Assembly: GCA_937959065.1 (NCBI GenBank)
Contig: CALGOI010000379.1
Coordinates: 6,705-70,704 of the forward strand
Reading direction: 5' to 3'
Origin: an uncultured Ignavibacteriota bacterium
GTDB taxonomy: Bacteria; Bacteroidota; Ignavibacteria; Tepidaquicellales; Tepidaquicellaceae
DNA: 64,000 nt
Shown piece after piece: positions 15,744 through 22,923 of the stretch. The notes under the pieces are model-generated. The model worked only from the letters and a program-made list of their open reading frames with translations. It searched no databases and had not been told where the DNA came from. Within the stretch, counting starts at the first letter, position 1, and the number at the start of each line of letters is the position of its first letter. Position numbers and translations under genes: made by a program.

Positions 15744-16079
15744 TTAGGGTGTGTTGTTGTTGTTGGGCAGGGCAACTAAGTGCCAAAGACGTATGCCGGG
15801 GACGCAGAGAATGATTTGAAGTGCACAATATAGTGAAGCGGCAATTTGCATGTGGCCCAGCATTTGGTCTTTACAATTATTAAAGAACCAAATGTTGAGA
15901 ATAACAAGTGCGGTAGTGGCCGCTAATATTCCGAACACACCCCATAGGCCCGCCCATCGAAATCTCTTTTCGTATGTCACTTTAGGTTCGTCATCGTAGT
16001 GTTTTTCGAACACCATCATTTGATACGGATTTACTATTTGACATCCTGTGTGGTGCCTTACATAATTACTCTTGTTCAT
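15744..16079 (-). CDS. two-helix membrane protein
   Basis: 111 aa. A cytosolic-looking N-terminus of about 40 residues, two hydrophobic helices (about 45-65 and 80-100), and a short tail. Its ATG overlaps the stop of the upstream ASCH gene (ATGA). A holin-like role is conceivable given the nearby double-psi-barrel protein, but there is no direct evidence. Confidence 0.6.
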   Translation of the reverse strand: MNKSNYVRHHTGCQIVNPYQMMVFEKHYDDEPKVTYEKRFRWAGLWGVFGILAATTALVILNIWFFNNCKDQMLGHMQIAASLYCALQIILCVPGIRLWHLVALPNNNNTP

Positions 16080-16744
16080 ATATAGTTTGGTTTTCCGTTA
16101 GTGCTCAATATTTCAAATTCCACTACCCAAACCCATGGGTTGGACTTCCATGATTCTGCTCCGTTTATCTCGATCCAAAGGGTTTTGAATGACTCCGTTG
16201 GCTCCGAAGTTGCTCCTCCGGTTATGTAATTTCGATATAGTGAGTACGAGTCTGTGTTGGCTATATAAGCACCAGCTGGCTCTATTCCCTCTTCTATACA
16301 ATCCCTTGGGGATATGCTTTGCGCCTTTTCAATTAGAACCTTCTTTATCCTAAGCCATATTCTGGCGACCGGCTTTGGCATGTGTATGGATGGTTTCCAT
16401 CCTGTTTTTGTACTGAAGCTGGGATCAGGGCCGTAATCAGCCTTGTAAGCCACCTCGTAATTGTTTGGGGTGTCTGCAAATGCCCTGTAAAACGATTCCC
16501 GAACCCAAAGAAAGTCTCCGGGATTTCCGTATGGGCACTTATGGAAATCAACAAGAGTGTCTTTTCTATGATACATTACACCAAACTGTTTTTCCTCGTC
16601 CACTTTCTCTCCGGTAGTAACAGCGATGTGCTTGCCTTCCTTGGGCTGAGGTTTGATGGTTCTTCTGGTCTGTGTTTTCCTGCCGTCAAGTATGGCCCTA
16701 ACCATACTTGTGGAGAATAGGATTGGTTTCTCTTTTGTCATCAT
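16076..16744 (-). CDS. ASCH-domain phage protein
   Basis: 222 aa. The family pattern is clear: 'ILFSTSMVRAILDGRKTQTRR', 'CPYGNPGDFLWVRESF', 'WKPSIHMPKPVARIWLRI', 'FKTLWIEINGAESW' and 'NPWVWVVEFE'. ASCH domains share the PUA-like fold and are thought to bind RNA; the exact role of the phage members is unknown. Overlaps both neighbours by ATGA. Confidence 0.88.
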   Translation of the reverse strand: MMTKEKPILFSTSMVRAILDGRKTQTRRTIKPQPKEGKHIAVTTGEKVDEEKQFGVMYHRKDTLVDFHKCPYGNPGDFLWVRESFYRAFADTPNNYEVAYKADYGPDPSFSTKTGWKPSIHMPKPVARIWLRIKKVLIEKAQSISPRDCIEEGIEPAGAYIANTDSYSLYRNYITGGATSEPTESFKTLWIEINGAESWKSNPWVWVVEFEILSTNGKPNYI

Positions 16745-16986
16745 GTAAGCTTTATGTATCCTGATTTAATGGCTTTGAGCACCAATAGGGTGTCGTTGTT
16801 CTCATTGAAAATGGCCCTGAGTTTTTCCCGGTAATTGAGAACGGTTTGGTAAGAGCAGTTATTCCACTCTGCGGCTATGTTCTTGATCGATTCTCCCTTG
16901 GCCAACATCATTAGCATTTCTTTAGTTAGGCCGTTGAAGTCAGGGTGGTCGCTCGGGTCAAGTTCCTTTACTTCAATTTCTATCAT
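16741..16986 (-). CDS. LuxR-type helix-turn-helix protein
   Basis: 81 aa. 'LTKEMLMMLAKGESIKNIAAEW' followed by 'SYQTVLNYREKLRAIF' is a GerE/LuxR-like HTH with the recognition helix in the second part. No receiver or sensor domain is attached. Likely a transcription factor for phage genes. Confidence 0.75.
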   Translation of the reverse strand: MIEIEVKELDPSDHPDFNGLTKEMLMMLAKGESIKNIAAEWNNCSYQTVLNYREKLRAIFNENNDTLLVLKAIKSGYIKLT

Positions 16987-17528
16987 ATCGGTTTATTTGA
17001 AAGTAAAACATCTCTGTTAATCCCATAGATGCGTGAATCCATGGGTTGTAATATATCTATCCACTTGGTTCGAACGATGAGGTTGCCATTCTCATCATGG
17101 GTGTATTTGCTCATGGTGTCATGTACCACCCACCAGCCGTTTGCCGGGGGCATGTGCGGAGAATAAACGTGTATGGTATCGCCATAATTAAAGGGACCTC
17201 CCCATCTTGTGAGGAGATCTCTTGACAGTGCGCACCACCGAAGGCTTCCTTGCTGTAAAGCCACGGTATCGATATACCCACCGTCTGCTGTGTTTAGTGG
17301 AGTACTGTCGCACTGCGCTATGGTTGGGTTGTATTTAGTGAGGGTAACATGATGTAGTTCCTGGTGGTAGTGGTGTATTACCGTGTCGTGAACTACAACG
17401 CAGGTGTCTTTTTTGGCCAGTAATGCGCTGAGGTTTTGGTTCTGCTCACACTGGTGGGTTGCTCCGCATAGCAGGAATATGATTAGACCTATAAGGACGA
17501 AGCGGTATGTCTTTTGGGATGAGGTCAT
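16983..17528 (-). CDS. membrane-anchored double-psi beta-barrel (3D-domain-like) protein
   Basis: 181 aa. One N-terminal membrane helix (about 10-25). The second half shows the 3D/RlpA-like order: 'CALSRDLL', 'GDTIHVYSP', 'GWWVVHDTM' and 'RTKWIDIL', with two Asp (HDT and ID) at the positions that act in murein-cleaving members. Such proteins act on peptidoglycan; here it could help lysis or entry. Assigned on pattern only. ATGA overlap with the HTH gene. Confidence 0.5.
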   Translation of the reverse strand: MTSSQKTYRFVLIGLIIFLLCGATHQCEQNQNLSALLAKKDTCVVVHDTVIHHYHQELHHVTLTKYNPTIAQCDSTPLNTADGGYIDTVALQQGSLRWCALSRDLLTRWGGPFNYGDTIHVYSPHMPPANGWWVVHDTMSKYTHDENGNLIVRTKWIDILQPMDSRIYGINRDVLLSNKPI

Positions 17529-17571
17529 TGTTCTGCTTTGGTTATTGTTTCGGGATCAACCTCTTGGTATT

Positions 17572-17805
17572 TCATTTCTTGGAAATTACTTTTATTGTTA
17601 CCCTTCCCCCTCCGAAAAGAGGCATTGTGTCTCCGTGTTTGGCTCTAATAGCGTGTTTATTGTGGTTAATACTACACCATTGGCCAATCTCATTTACCCA
17701 TCCCACATAGGCATCTGGTCTTTTGTTGGTCAGCCGCATCTTCCTTGCTGTAACATGATCTCCAGTAGGAGCCAAGACATATCCGGGAGGGGCTTCAGGG
17801 GTCAT
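17572..17805 (-). CDS. small hypothetical protein
   Basis: 77 aa, beta-rich, beginning MTPEAPPGYVLAPTG and ending GGGRVTIKVISKK. Its ATG lies one base after the stop of the 57-aa gene upstream. No family recognised. Confidence 0.6.
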   Translation of the reverse strand: MTPEAPPGYVLAPTGDHVTARKMRLTNKRPDAYVGWVNEIGQWCSINHNKHAIRAKHGDTMPLFGGGRVTIKVISKK

Positions 17806-17806
17806 G

Positions 17807-17980
17807 TTAGTCGTGTTGGTTAATAATCATTAAGTTGATTTCGTTTATTCGTGCCTCAATATTCTTTTCGATCACAGCGCACCTCATTAGCTGCCCGGGC
17901 CGAACATCTTTTTTAATGCCCCGAACACGCTCCAGGCGCTTTGTAAGGCACTCTTTCCTATGGATGAGGTATTCGCTCAC
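17807..17980 (-). CDS. small helical protein with GTG start
   Basis: 57 aa from GTG 17980. It forms a GTGA overlap with the stop of the upstream gene, which is the main reason to accept it. Highly basic and helical ('HRKECLTKRLERVRG' and 'RCAVIEKNIEARINEINL'), possibly a coiled coil. Confidence 0.6.
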   Translation of the reverse strand: MSEYLIHRKECLTKRLERVRGIKKDVRPGQLMRCAVIEKNIEARINEINLMIINQHD

Positions 17981-18153
17981 TCCTTGCCCCGTATATAGCC
18001 CTTATCTTCTCCTGTATCACGGGCAGCTATCATCTTTTCACGTAGCCTGATCTCCTTGTCGAGCAGGCAGCAGGGCCCCACGCCCCGGAAACAATCCTCG
18101 GCATAGTGTTCTTTGCCACACCTCCTGCACTTTATCTTAACTTTATACGTCAT
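17977..18153 (-). CDS. small zinc-ribbon-like protein
   Basis: 58 aa from ATG 18153. 'KCRRCGKEHYAEDCFRGVGPCC' gives CxxC...C...CC, likely metal binding, followed by a charged helix. A longer frame to 18240 would overlap the upstream gene and is unlikely. Confidence 0.6.
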   Translation of the reverse strand: MTYKVKIKCRRCGKEHYAEDCFRGVGPCCLLDKEIRLREKMIAARDTGEDKGYIRGKE

Positions 18154-18166
18154 TTTTCTTACGTGT

Positions 18167-18547
18167 TCAACAACGATTTTCACTAAACGTACTATACACC
18201 ACGGCCACCTCTTTTGAGAACGAAATAGCCCCAATTCCAAGCCGTGTGTTTCTTACGCTTTTAAGGGTGATGTCGGCACCATGCCTGCTCACCACAATGT
18301 ATTGCTCAGTGCCCACACCACTAATCACTACATCATCGGCCTCAATGTGCCTTTCTTCCTGCTCTATCTTTCCATGAACAACAAGGTAAACGTTGGTGTC
18401 TGTGGATCCCCACAGCCTAAGCCACCAATTGCTTGATGGTTCCTGGTAATAGCACACTTCTACGGTGCCTATATTGATCTTGGCGGTGTTGCCTCTGGCC
18501 AGCGTGTGGCATTCTCCGGGAGTTAGGGGGTAGTCGTAGATGCTCAT
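18167..18547 (-). CDS. hypothetical beta-rich protein
   Basis: 126 aa with alternating hydrophobic strands and few helices. No signal or membrane segment. Overlaps the upstream membrane protein by ATGA. Not recognised. Confidence 0.6.
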   Translation of the reverse strand: MSIYDYPLTPGECHTLARGNTAKINIGTVEVCYYQEPSSNWWLRLWGSTDTNVYLVVHGKIEQEERHIEADDVVISGVGTEQYIVVSRHGADITLKSVRNTRLGIGAISFSKEVAVVYSTFSENRC

Positions 18548-18738
18548 CGTTTTGTGGTTATTTTATTAGTAATAGCGAATCCCGCAGCAAACCCCCAGAT
18601 GCCGAACAACACCGTGGTAAGTATATATCCGGCCACGGTATCGTGCTCTGAGTTAAAGAATGCCGAGGTTGTCCATGCCCACCCAGTAAGGATAAAGGGC
18701 AGGGATGTTATTAGGGTGATCTTGAGTTTTCTGGTCAT
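18544..18738 (-). CDS. small two-helix membrane protein
   Basis: 64 aa: helices at about 6-25 and 35-56 joined by a short polar loop, short basic ends. First gene of this minus-strand run, starting 29 bases inside the right repeat copy. A holin or membrane accessory is possible. Confidence 0.6.
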   Translation of the reverse strand: MTRKLKITLITSLPFILTGWAWTTSAFFNSEHDTVAGYILTTVLFGIWGFAAGFAITNKITTKR

Positions 18739-18766
18739 GTTTTAAGGCTTTAGGTGGTCATTATTA

Positions 18767-18825
18767 ATTTGTGTATTTGTTCATAACTTTCTGATTTTCA
18801 GTGTGGGTGTTTTGATACAATCGTT
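18767..18825 (-). repeat. right copy of the inverted repeat (attI-like)
   Basis: 18780-18825 is the exact reverse complement of 12294-12339 (46 of 46), with 18767-18777 also matching beyond a 2-base difference. It borders the second cassette array: the last cassette gene (18835-19161) joins it at CATAAC. No recombinase gene adjoins this copy; minus-strand phage genes do. Confidence 0.8.
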
Positions 18826-18834
18826 ATGTGCAAG

Positions 18835-19161
18835 CTAATCTTCGTGCCAAGCCTTAAATTCCGTTAAAAAAGGTTCGCTTTCTGGTCTGTGTCCATCTGC
18901 ATAGCTTATATGAGCGTATGTGGTTTCAAAACCATATTGATAAACAGTTTCGTAGCCAAAAAACTTACAAATCCTATCAGCTTGCTTTTCATAGTCTTTT
19001 CGTTTTATGGTTTTGTCATAAAACCCCACCTTTTTTAACTCGTCATAATCGAAATGTTCCAGCAAGAAATTTTTGAGTAGTTCTAATTTCTCGCCAGCAC
19101 ATAACAATGTATAACCGTCAGGCTTGGTTTCTGCATTTTTGGGAGTTTCTTGTGTATTCAT
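18835..19161 (-). CDS. cassette gene: hypothetical protein
   Basis: 108 aa, mixed alpha/beta, with many aromatic residues in the middle ('FGYETVYQYGFETTYAHISY'). Not recognised. It is the cassette next to the right repeat copy; its two ends (GTTAACTT and CACATAAC) match poorly, unlike most cassettes here. Confidence 0.6.
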   Translation of the reverse strand: MNTQETPKNAETKPDGYTLLCAGEKLELLKNFLLEHFDYDELKKVGFYDKTIKRKDYEKQADRICKFFGYETVYQYGFETTYAHISYADGHRPESEPFLTEFKAWHED

Positions 19162-19180
19162 AAGTCATTTGTATTTTGAA

Positions 19181-19261
19181 AGTTAACGTCTAATTCACGC
19201 CCGAACGGTTATACTCACCGTTACCATTAATAAAAAAGGGCGACCAATCTGTACGTTAAAA
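19181..19261 (-). other. attC-like site of the PAPS-reductase-like cassette
   Basis: On the minus strand: TTTTAAC (with the gene's TAA), GTACAGATT, CGCCC; then a central hairpin AACGGT/ACCGTT; then GGGCG, AATTAGAC and GTTAACT. Arms pair imperfectly over about 18 bases. Confidence 0.65.
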
Positions 19262-20134
19262 AACTGCGCATCCAGTACCACATTCTTCTTCCATATCAAA
19301 CAAATCATTTTCATAAATATATTCATCTGTTGCTCTTGTAAATGGTTGTTCAGCCATTTTTACTAAATCTTCAATAGTATTGTAACCTCTATAAAATGTT
19401 TGCACACCGTTGTTTTTTTTCATTAATTCGTTATAGCTTGGTTTAACTTCAATTGGTATTGAGCCATAAGTTTTAATCATTCTATCCCACCAATCAGCTT
19501 TATCTGGTTCTTCTTTTAAAATAGTCATTAACTTTCTGTTAGACTTCGCAAAACACATATCGCAGTTTCCTTTATAAGCTGGAATACTTATTTGTATTGG
19601 TTGTTCTTTCCAGAATTTATTTCTATCTCGATTTGAAATACCTCTATCTAATAATGGATAAAAAACATTATTGGTTTTATAATCTTTCCTTACACGATCC
19701 ATTTCATCGGCACGCAAACCAACAGCTATAGAATAATTATTTGTGCTAAATATTGAATCTGCATATTTTCTTAATGGCTCTAATTTCATATCTCTATTAC
19801 ACCATTTATTTTCTTTGTTTGGTATTCCAAACTTTTTTATGCCTGTTTCAAATATTTCGCCATTACGCTTTAAGTTTTCGTAAGAAACTATTTTAGGTGT
19901 TACACCTGTGCCTTTATCGTGAAATTCTGCTTCAATCCAAATTAAATTAAGATTATAGTGTTTATCACATTCATTCATAAACTCTAAAGATTCTTCTCTT
20001 TCTTTAGACGTGTTAGCCATAACATTTATAATATTGTGATCTGGAAACCATTTAGGAAGCATTATAGCCATCATAACACTACTATAACCAGCAGATACAC
20101 TACAAAATATATTTTTATTATTCTCTAATTTCAT
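19256..20134 (-). CDS. cassette gene: PAPS-reductase/PP-loop family protein
   Basis: 292 aa. An N-terminal PP-loop-like 'SVSAGYSSVMMA' (a variant of SGGxDS), 'NKWCNRDMKLEPL', 'VGLRADEMDR', then 'CDMCFAKSNRKLM' and a C-terminal CxxxC. This layout resembles phage and DndC-like members of the phosphoadenosine phosphosulfate reductase family, which activate or transfer sulfur. A role in DNA modification or anti-restriction is possible. Clearly more AT-rich than the backbone genes. Cassette ends GTTAAAAA and TTTTTAAC are complementary. Confidence 0.75.
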   Translation of the reverse strand: MKLENNKNIFCSVSAGYSSVMMAIMLPKWFPDHNIINVMANTSKEREESLEFMNECDKHYNLNLIWIEAEFHDKGTGVTPKIVSYENLKRNGEIFETGIKKFGIPNKENKWCNRDMKLEPLRKYADSIFSTNNYSIAVGLRADEMDRVRKDYKTNNVFYPLLDRGISNRDRNKFWKEQPIQISIPAYKGNCDMCFAKSNRKLMTILKEEPDKADWWDRMIKTYGSIPIEVKPSYNELMKKNNGVQTFYRGYNTIEDLVKMAEQPFTRATDEYIYENDLFDMEEECGTGCAVF

Positions 20135-20170
20135 TTCGTATTATTTTGCTTCGTGCCTCAGCAACGCCCT

Positions 20171-20232
20171 TTTTAACTAATGGTAACACCACCTATACAC
20201 CATTAAAACGGTGCATAGCCAAACCGTTAGCT
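20171..20232 (-). other. attC-like site of the zinc-ribbon cassette
   Basis: Minus strand: AGCTAAC (20232-20226) includes the last bases of the gene's TAG region, then GG, TTTGGCTATGCACC; a short loop; GGTGTATAGGTGGTG, then GTTACCATTA and GTTAAAA. The CTATGCACC and GGTGTATAG arms pair. The true GTT point is either 20187 or 20177; the latter matches the next cassette's own end. Confidence 0.7.
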
Positions 20233-20572
20233 ACAATACCGCTTTTTCGTCTATTTCATCAGAGTCACACACAGGGCAAGTGCAATCACCATAATCACCA
20301 GTATCAGCTATTTGTCCACCGCCATTTAACAGTTTTGAGCTTCCCCACCAACCGCACTTGCCACATTCGGCAGTATAGTATCTATTTGCAATATCTTCGG
20401 GAGAAGCGGTACAATAGCTAACATTGGCTATACGCAAATTATTTACTAGCTTATCCAATGTATATTGCATATGTACTTTGCCCCAATCTACTTGACATTC
20501 CCCTACTTTTGTCATAGGTTCAATCAGTTGTTTAATCTCTTCTACTGTTTTAATATCTTCTTTTGTTATCAT
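20231..20572 (-). CDS. cassette gene: zinc-ribbon protein
   Basis: 113 aa. An N-terminal helical half, then 'CGKCGWWGSS' and 'CTCPVCDSDEI', a CxxC...CxC/CxxC ribbon typical of nucleic-acid-binding zinc ribbons. Function unknown. Confidence 0.65.
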   Translation of the reverse strand: MITKEDIKTVEEIKQLIEPMTKVGECQVDWGKVHMQYTLDKLVNNLRIANVSYCTASPEDIANRYYTAECGKCGWWGSSKLLNGGGQIADTGDYGDCTCPVCDSDEIDEKAVL

Positions 20573-20598
20573 AATTTTAGTTCTTTAAATCCGTAAAT

Positions 20599-20626
20599 AA
20601 TCAACGCATAGCCTTGTCCGTTGTGG
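20599..20626 (-). other. degenerate or half attC-like site
   Basis: Minus strand CCACAAC, GG, ACAAGGCTATGC, then directly GTTGATT. The AACGG arm is present but the complementary right arm is missing, so this site is truncated compared with the others. Confidence 0.45.
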
Positions 20627-20633
20627 TGCATGG

Positions 20634-20849
20634 CTACTCTACCCACATCAAACCAATTTCCCGTCTAAAATTAGATAGGTGGCTCATTGCATCAGAAAGC
20701 ATTGATTCCATGAAGCTCTCGTGCCTATTTAAAATGTCGGCTAATTCTCGTTTGGTTTTAGCGTTTTTTATTTCATCTTCATGTATCAGGTCGCCACCGT
20801 AGTAATCACGATAAGCCAACATTTTCTTTTTCGTTTCTTCTAAAGTCAT
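20634..20849 (-). CDS. cassette gene: small helical protein
   Basis: 71 aa from ATG 20849; a GTG at 20870 would add seven residues. Helical with 'YYGGDLIHEDEIKNAKTKRELADIL', resembling small phage helical proteins of unknown role. Cassette ends GTTGTGGTG and CACCACAAC are exactly complementary. Confidence 0.6.
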   Translation of the reverse strand: MTLEETKKKMLAYRDYYGGDLIHEDEIKNAKTKRELADILNRHESFMESMLSDAMSHLSNFRREIGLMWVE

Positions 20850-20874
20850 ATTCGTTAATTTACCCGCCACGACA

Positions 20875-20994
20875 CCACAACAATAAATAAACGCAAGCTG
20901 GTCGGGCGTTGTAGCGGAGGTTAGTATTTAATTTAAAGCTCAGTCATTTAATCAAAGTCAAGGCTCAGCCAGCGTTTATTAGGTTTCGTTATAT
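20875..20994 (-). other. attC-like site of the 92-aa protein cassette
   Basis: Minus strand TATATAAC, GAAACCT, AATAAACGC, TGGCTGA on the left; CCAGCTTGCGTTTATT and GTTGTGG on the right. AATAAACGC pairs perfectly with GCGTTTATT. The central loop is long (about 60 bases), as in the larger integron attC types. Confidence 0.75.
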
Positions 20995-21000
20995 ACAATG

Positions 21001-21279
21001 CTAATCTAATGCACTTTCAGGATATTCAGTCCTTGCATCAAACACCCAAATCATAATACCTTTTGCCCAACATTTTGCTGTCAAATCATCCATATCTAAA
21101 TCAGAAAATTTATGCGTATAACAAACGCTTGGGTAATCAGCAAAAGGTTTTATTAGTTCCGATGGCAAATAGCTGTATTCAAACTCATCCATCTCTTTAA
21201 TTACTTCTTTTACTTTTTCAATGTCTTTAGGGTCATTTACATAAATTGCCCCGTAACTTTTGTGTGATAATGTATTCAT
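21001..21279 (-). CDS. cassette gene: hypothetical protein
   Basis: 92 aa, alpha/beta, acidic, with a patch 'AKCWAKGIMIWVFDART'. Not recognised. Cassette ends GTTATATAC and GTATATAAC are exactly complementary. Its leader 'AAACTTTATTAA' before ATG is also found before the methyltransferase cassette gene. Confidence 0.6.
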   Translation of the reverse strand: MNTLSHKSYGAIYVNDPKDIEKVKEVIKEMDEFEYSYLPSELIKPFADYPSVCYTHKFSDLDMDDLTAKCWAKGIMIWVFDARTEYPESALD

Positions 21280-21312
21280 TTTAATAAAGTTTTAGTTTGT
21301 AACCCGCACAGT

Positions 21313-21376
21313 ATATAACAATGTATAAAGCTAACCCTGCGGGTCGTTTCACTTAGCTTTATACTAACCGTTAGCA
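21313..21376 (-). other. attC-like site of the DUF1643 cassette
   Basis: Minus strand TGCTAAC (with the gene's TAA), GG, TTAGTATAAAGCTAAG; short loop; GGTTAGCTTTATAC, ATT, GTTATAT. GTATAAAGCTAA pairs exactly with TTAGCTTTATAC. One of the cleanest sites in the window. Confidence 0.85.
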
Positions 21377-21895
21377 AACATTTTCTGCCAACGCGCGGGA
21401 ATACTCCACCAACTTTGGCGAATTAGGATCGCGGCCATTTCTCGGCATCATAGCCAAAGGATGAAAAGGTGTTCCATTTGCATTTAACCCAAAGCATTTA
21501 GCACCTTCAAATCTTGGTTTCACTTGCTTAATCCTATCCTTTGCCTGTTTGAAATTTCCCCAGCAAAATATTACATCATCACAAATGGCCGCTACTTCGT
21601 CCAATTTCACATCATTTTCACCTAAAGGATCATCACAAGTTAAAAGCACATCTGGCTTAGACGATATGATTGCAAATAAGTTCGTCATATAAAAACCGCC
21701 ATATCCAAGCACGGTAAGCATCTGAATGAGGTAGCGGATAGTAGTATCATTCTTTTCGTGATTAGCGGTTGATGGGTTCAATCCAATACACATAGCCAGA
21801 GGTTTAGATTCATCCCAAATTCGCCAAAGTTTATATCGGTAGTTTCCACAAGGTGAAAATTCCGCTCCTGATAAGTCTTTTCCAAATAAGTCCAT
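21371..21895 (-). CDS. cassette gene: DUF1643 protein
   Basis: 174 aa, full length for DUF1643. Diagnostic segments: 'MCIGLNPSTANHEKNDTTIRYL', shortened here to its start and end 'MCIGLNPSTA' and 'DTTIRY', then 'YMTNLFAI', 'VIFCWGNF' and 'CFGLNANGTPFHPL'. The family is common on mobile elements and phages; function unknown. Cassette ends GTTAGCAAA and TTTGCTAAC are exactly complementary. Confidence 0.85.
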   Translation of the reverse strand: MDLFGKDLSGAEFSPCGNYRYKLWRIWDESKPLAMCIGLNPSTANHEKNDTTIRYLIQMLTVLGYGGFYMTNLFAIISSKPDVLLTCDDPLGENDVKLDEVAAICDDVIFCWGNFKQAKDRIKQVKPRFEGAKCFGLNANGTPFHPLAMMPRNGRDPNSPKLVEYSRALAENVC

Positions 21896-21909
21896 CGCTC
21901 AAAACGATT

Positions 21910-22005
21910 TGCTAACACGGGCTCAAAAGCAATTGCCTATGAAAGTCCGTGCTAAATTTGAAGCAGTGTTTAAGGGCAACTGCTTTTAGCCCGATCCCGT
22001 TATAG
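21910..22005 (-). other. attC-like site of the 48-aa membrane protein cassette
   Basis: Minus strand CTATAAC, GGGATC, GGGCTAAAAGCAGTTGCC on the left; GGCAATTGCTTTTGAGCCC, GTGTTAGCA on the right. Arms pair over about 20 bases with the left spacer two bases longer. The gene's TAA lies inside the first core. Confidence 0.85.
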
Positions 22006-22146
22006 GGCATTTAAAAAACCCATAAAGCAAACACCAGCAACAAAAGTGTTAAACATTGCCACTTTATATTTCTTCTTACTATACATCCAAGCTGCACACA
22101 CTAAGTTAAGTGCAGTTAATAAAATTTGTATCACTATTGTTTCCAT
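22000..22146 (-). CDS. cassette gene: 48-aa membrane peptide
   Basis: METIVIQILLTALNL... with two hydrophobic stretches (about 3-19 and 31-45) separated by a basic turn (SKKKYK). Small double-helix membrane peptide. Its cassette is bounded by GTTATAGGGC and the exact reverse complement GCCCTATAAC, which supports it as the cassette's gene despite its size. Confidence 0.6.
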   Translation of the reverse strand: METIVIQILLTALNLVCAAWMYSKKKYKVAMFNTFVAGVCFMGFLNAL

Positions 22147-22158
22147 AATAAAAACGCC

Positions 22159-22290
22159 CTATAACAAAATGTATAGCAAATAGCCGTTATTGAGCTGGTA
22201 ATCAAACTATTTGCGTGTTTATAAATATTATCTATAATTCATCATTTGTGGTTATCTATCGGCTACATTGCCATACATAAACCGTTGGGT
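22159..22290 (-). other. attC-like site of the 109-aa protein cassette
   Basis: Minus strand ACCCAAC, GG, TTTATGTATGGCAATGTAGCCG on the left; CGGCTATTTGCTATACATTTT, GTTATAG on the right. ATGTATAGCAAATAGCCG matches the left arm with few differences; the loop is about 75 bases. Confidence 0.8.
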
Positions 22291-22296
22291 GTAATG

Positions 22297-22626
22297 CTAA
22301 ACCCCCGCAAGTTCATATCTACCATTATCACCGTGAGCAAGTAAGTAATAGTTTTCGAACCATTCGAGGCTACTTTCTAACGCTATATATGTTCTATCCC
22401 CACCGTGCCAAACTCGGTAATAGTGGTGTTCAAAATGAATCCAAATCTTATCACGGTCTTTTATGTTCGGTTCTACCCAGTATTTGCCTTCTTGAATCCA
22501 ACCCTTACCTTGTAGGTATTCAGGCGTGAGTTGGTTAAGACCGTGAACAATTCTGTTAGCAATCAACTTAACTGCTAATTTGTAAATGCATTGTTTAGCA
22601 CTGAGCCATTTAATTAAGTTTTTCAT
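22297..22626 (-). CDS. cassette gene: hypothetical protein
   Basis: 109 aa from ATG 22626. Rich in Trp, Tyr and His ('FEHHYYRVWHGGDRTYIAL'). Not recognised. A frame to 22656 would extend into the attC-like site. Cassette ends GTTGGGCGTAGTGC and GCATTACACCCAAC match at 12 of 14 positions. Confidence 0.6.
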   Translation of the reverse strand: MKNLIKWLSAKQCIYKLAVKLIANRIVHGLNQLTPEYLQGKGWIQEGKYWVEPNIKDRDKIWIHFEHHYYRVWHGGDRTYIALESSLEWFENYYLLAHGDNGRYELAGV

Positions 22627-22647
22627 TTCAATTCGATTAAGCACTAC

Positions 22648-22775
22648 GCCCAACAATTGCTATAAAACATAGGGCGTTCGTGCGGTTATTAAAGTGTAGG
22701 GTTCTTATCATGTTGTTGGTTTCAACGATATGTTCGGCTATCTATGCCCTGCGTTTCATAGCATAGCCGTTGTGT
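22648..22775 (-). other. attC-like site of the 55-aa HTH-like cassette
   Basis: Minus strand ACACAAC, GG, CTATGCTATGAAACGCAGGGC on the left; GCCCTATGTTTTATAGCA, ATT, GTTGGGC on the right; GTTGGGC fits the integron core consensus GTTRRRY exactly. The first core lies within the last codons of the gene. Confidence 0.8.
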
Positions 22776-22923
22776 GCCATTTATTTTTCTTTGCCAGCTT
22801 CATTGTGCCTGTTATCACCTTGTTTAAGGTGGTTGAGGGGCAGCCTATTTCCTTTTCGATGAAATTAACAGACAATCTATATCTGTTGCTTTTCAGCCAT
22901 TCGGTTAGTTCTTGGTTATTCAT
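22756..22923 (-). CDS. cassette gene: small HTH-like protein
   Basis: 55 aa from ATG 22923. 'FIEKEIGCPSTTLNKVITG' looks like a helix-turn-helix with a Pro-Ser-Thr turn. It is the outermost cassette of the right array; ends GTTGTGTG and CACACAAC are complementary. Its C-terminal codons overlap its attC-like site. Confidence 0.55.
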   Translation of the reverse strand: MNNQELTEWLKSNRYRLSVNFIEKEIGCPSTTLNKVITGTMKLAKKNKWHTTAML

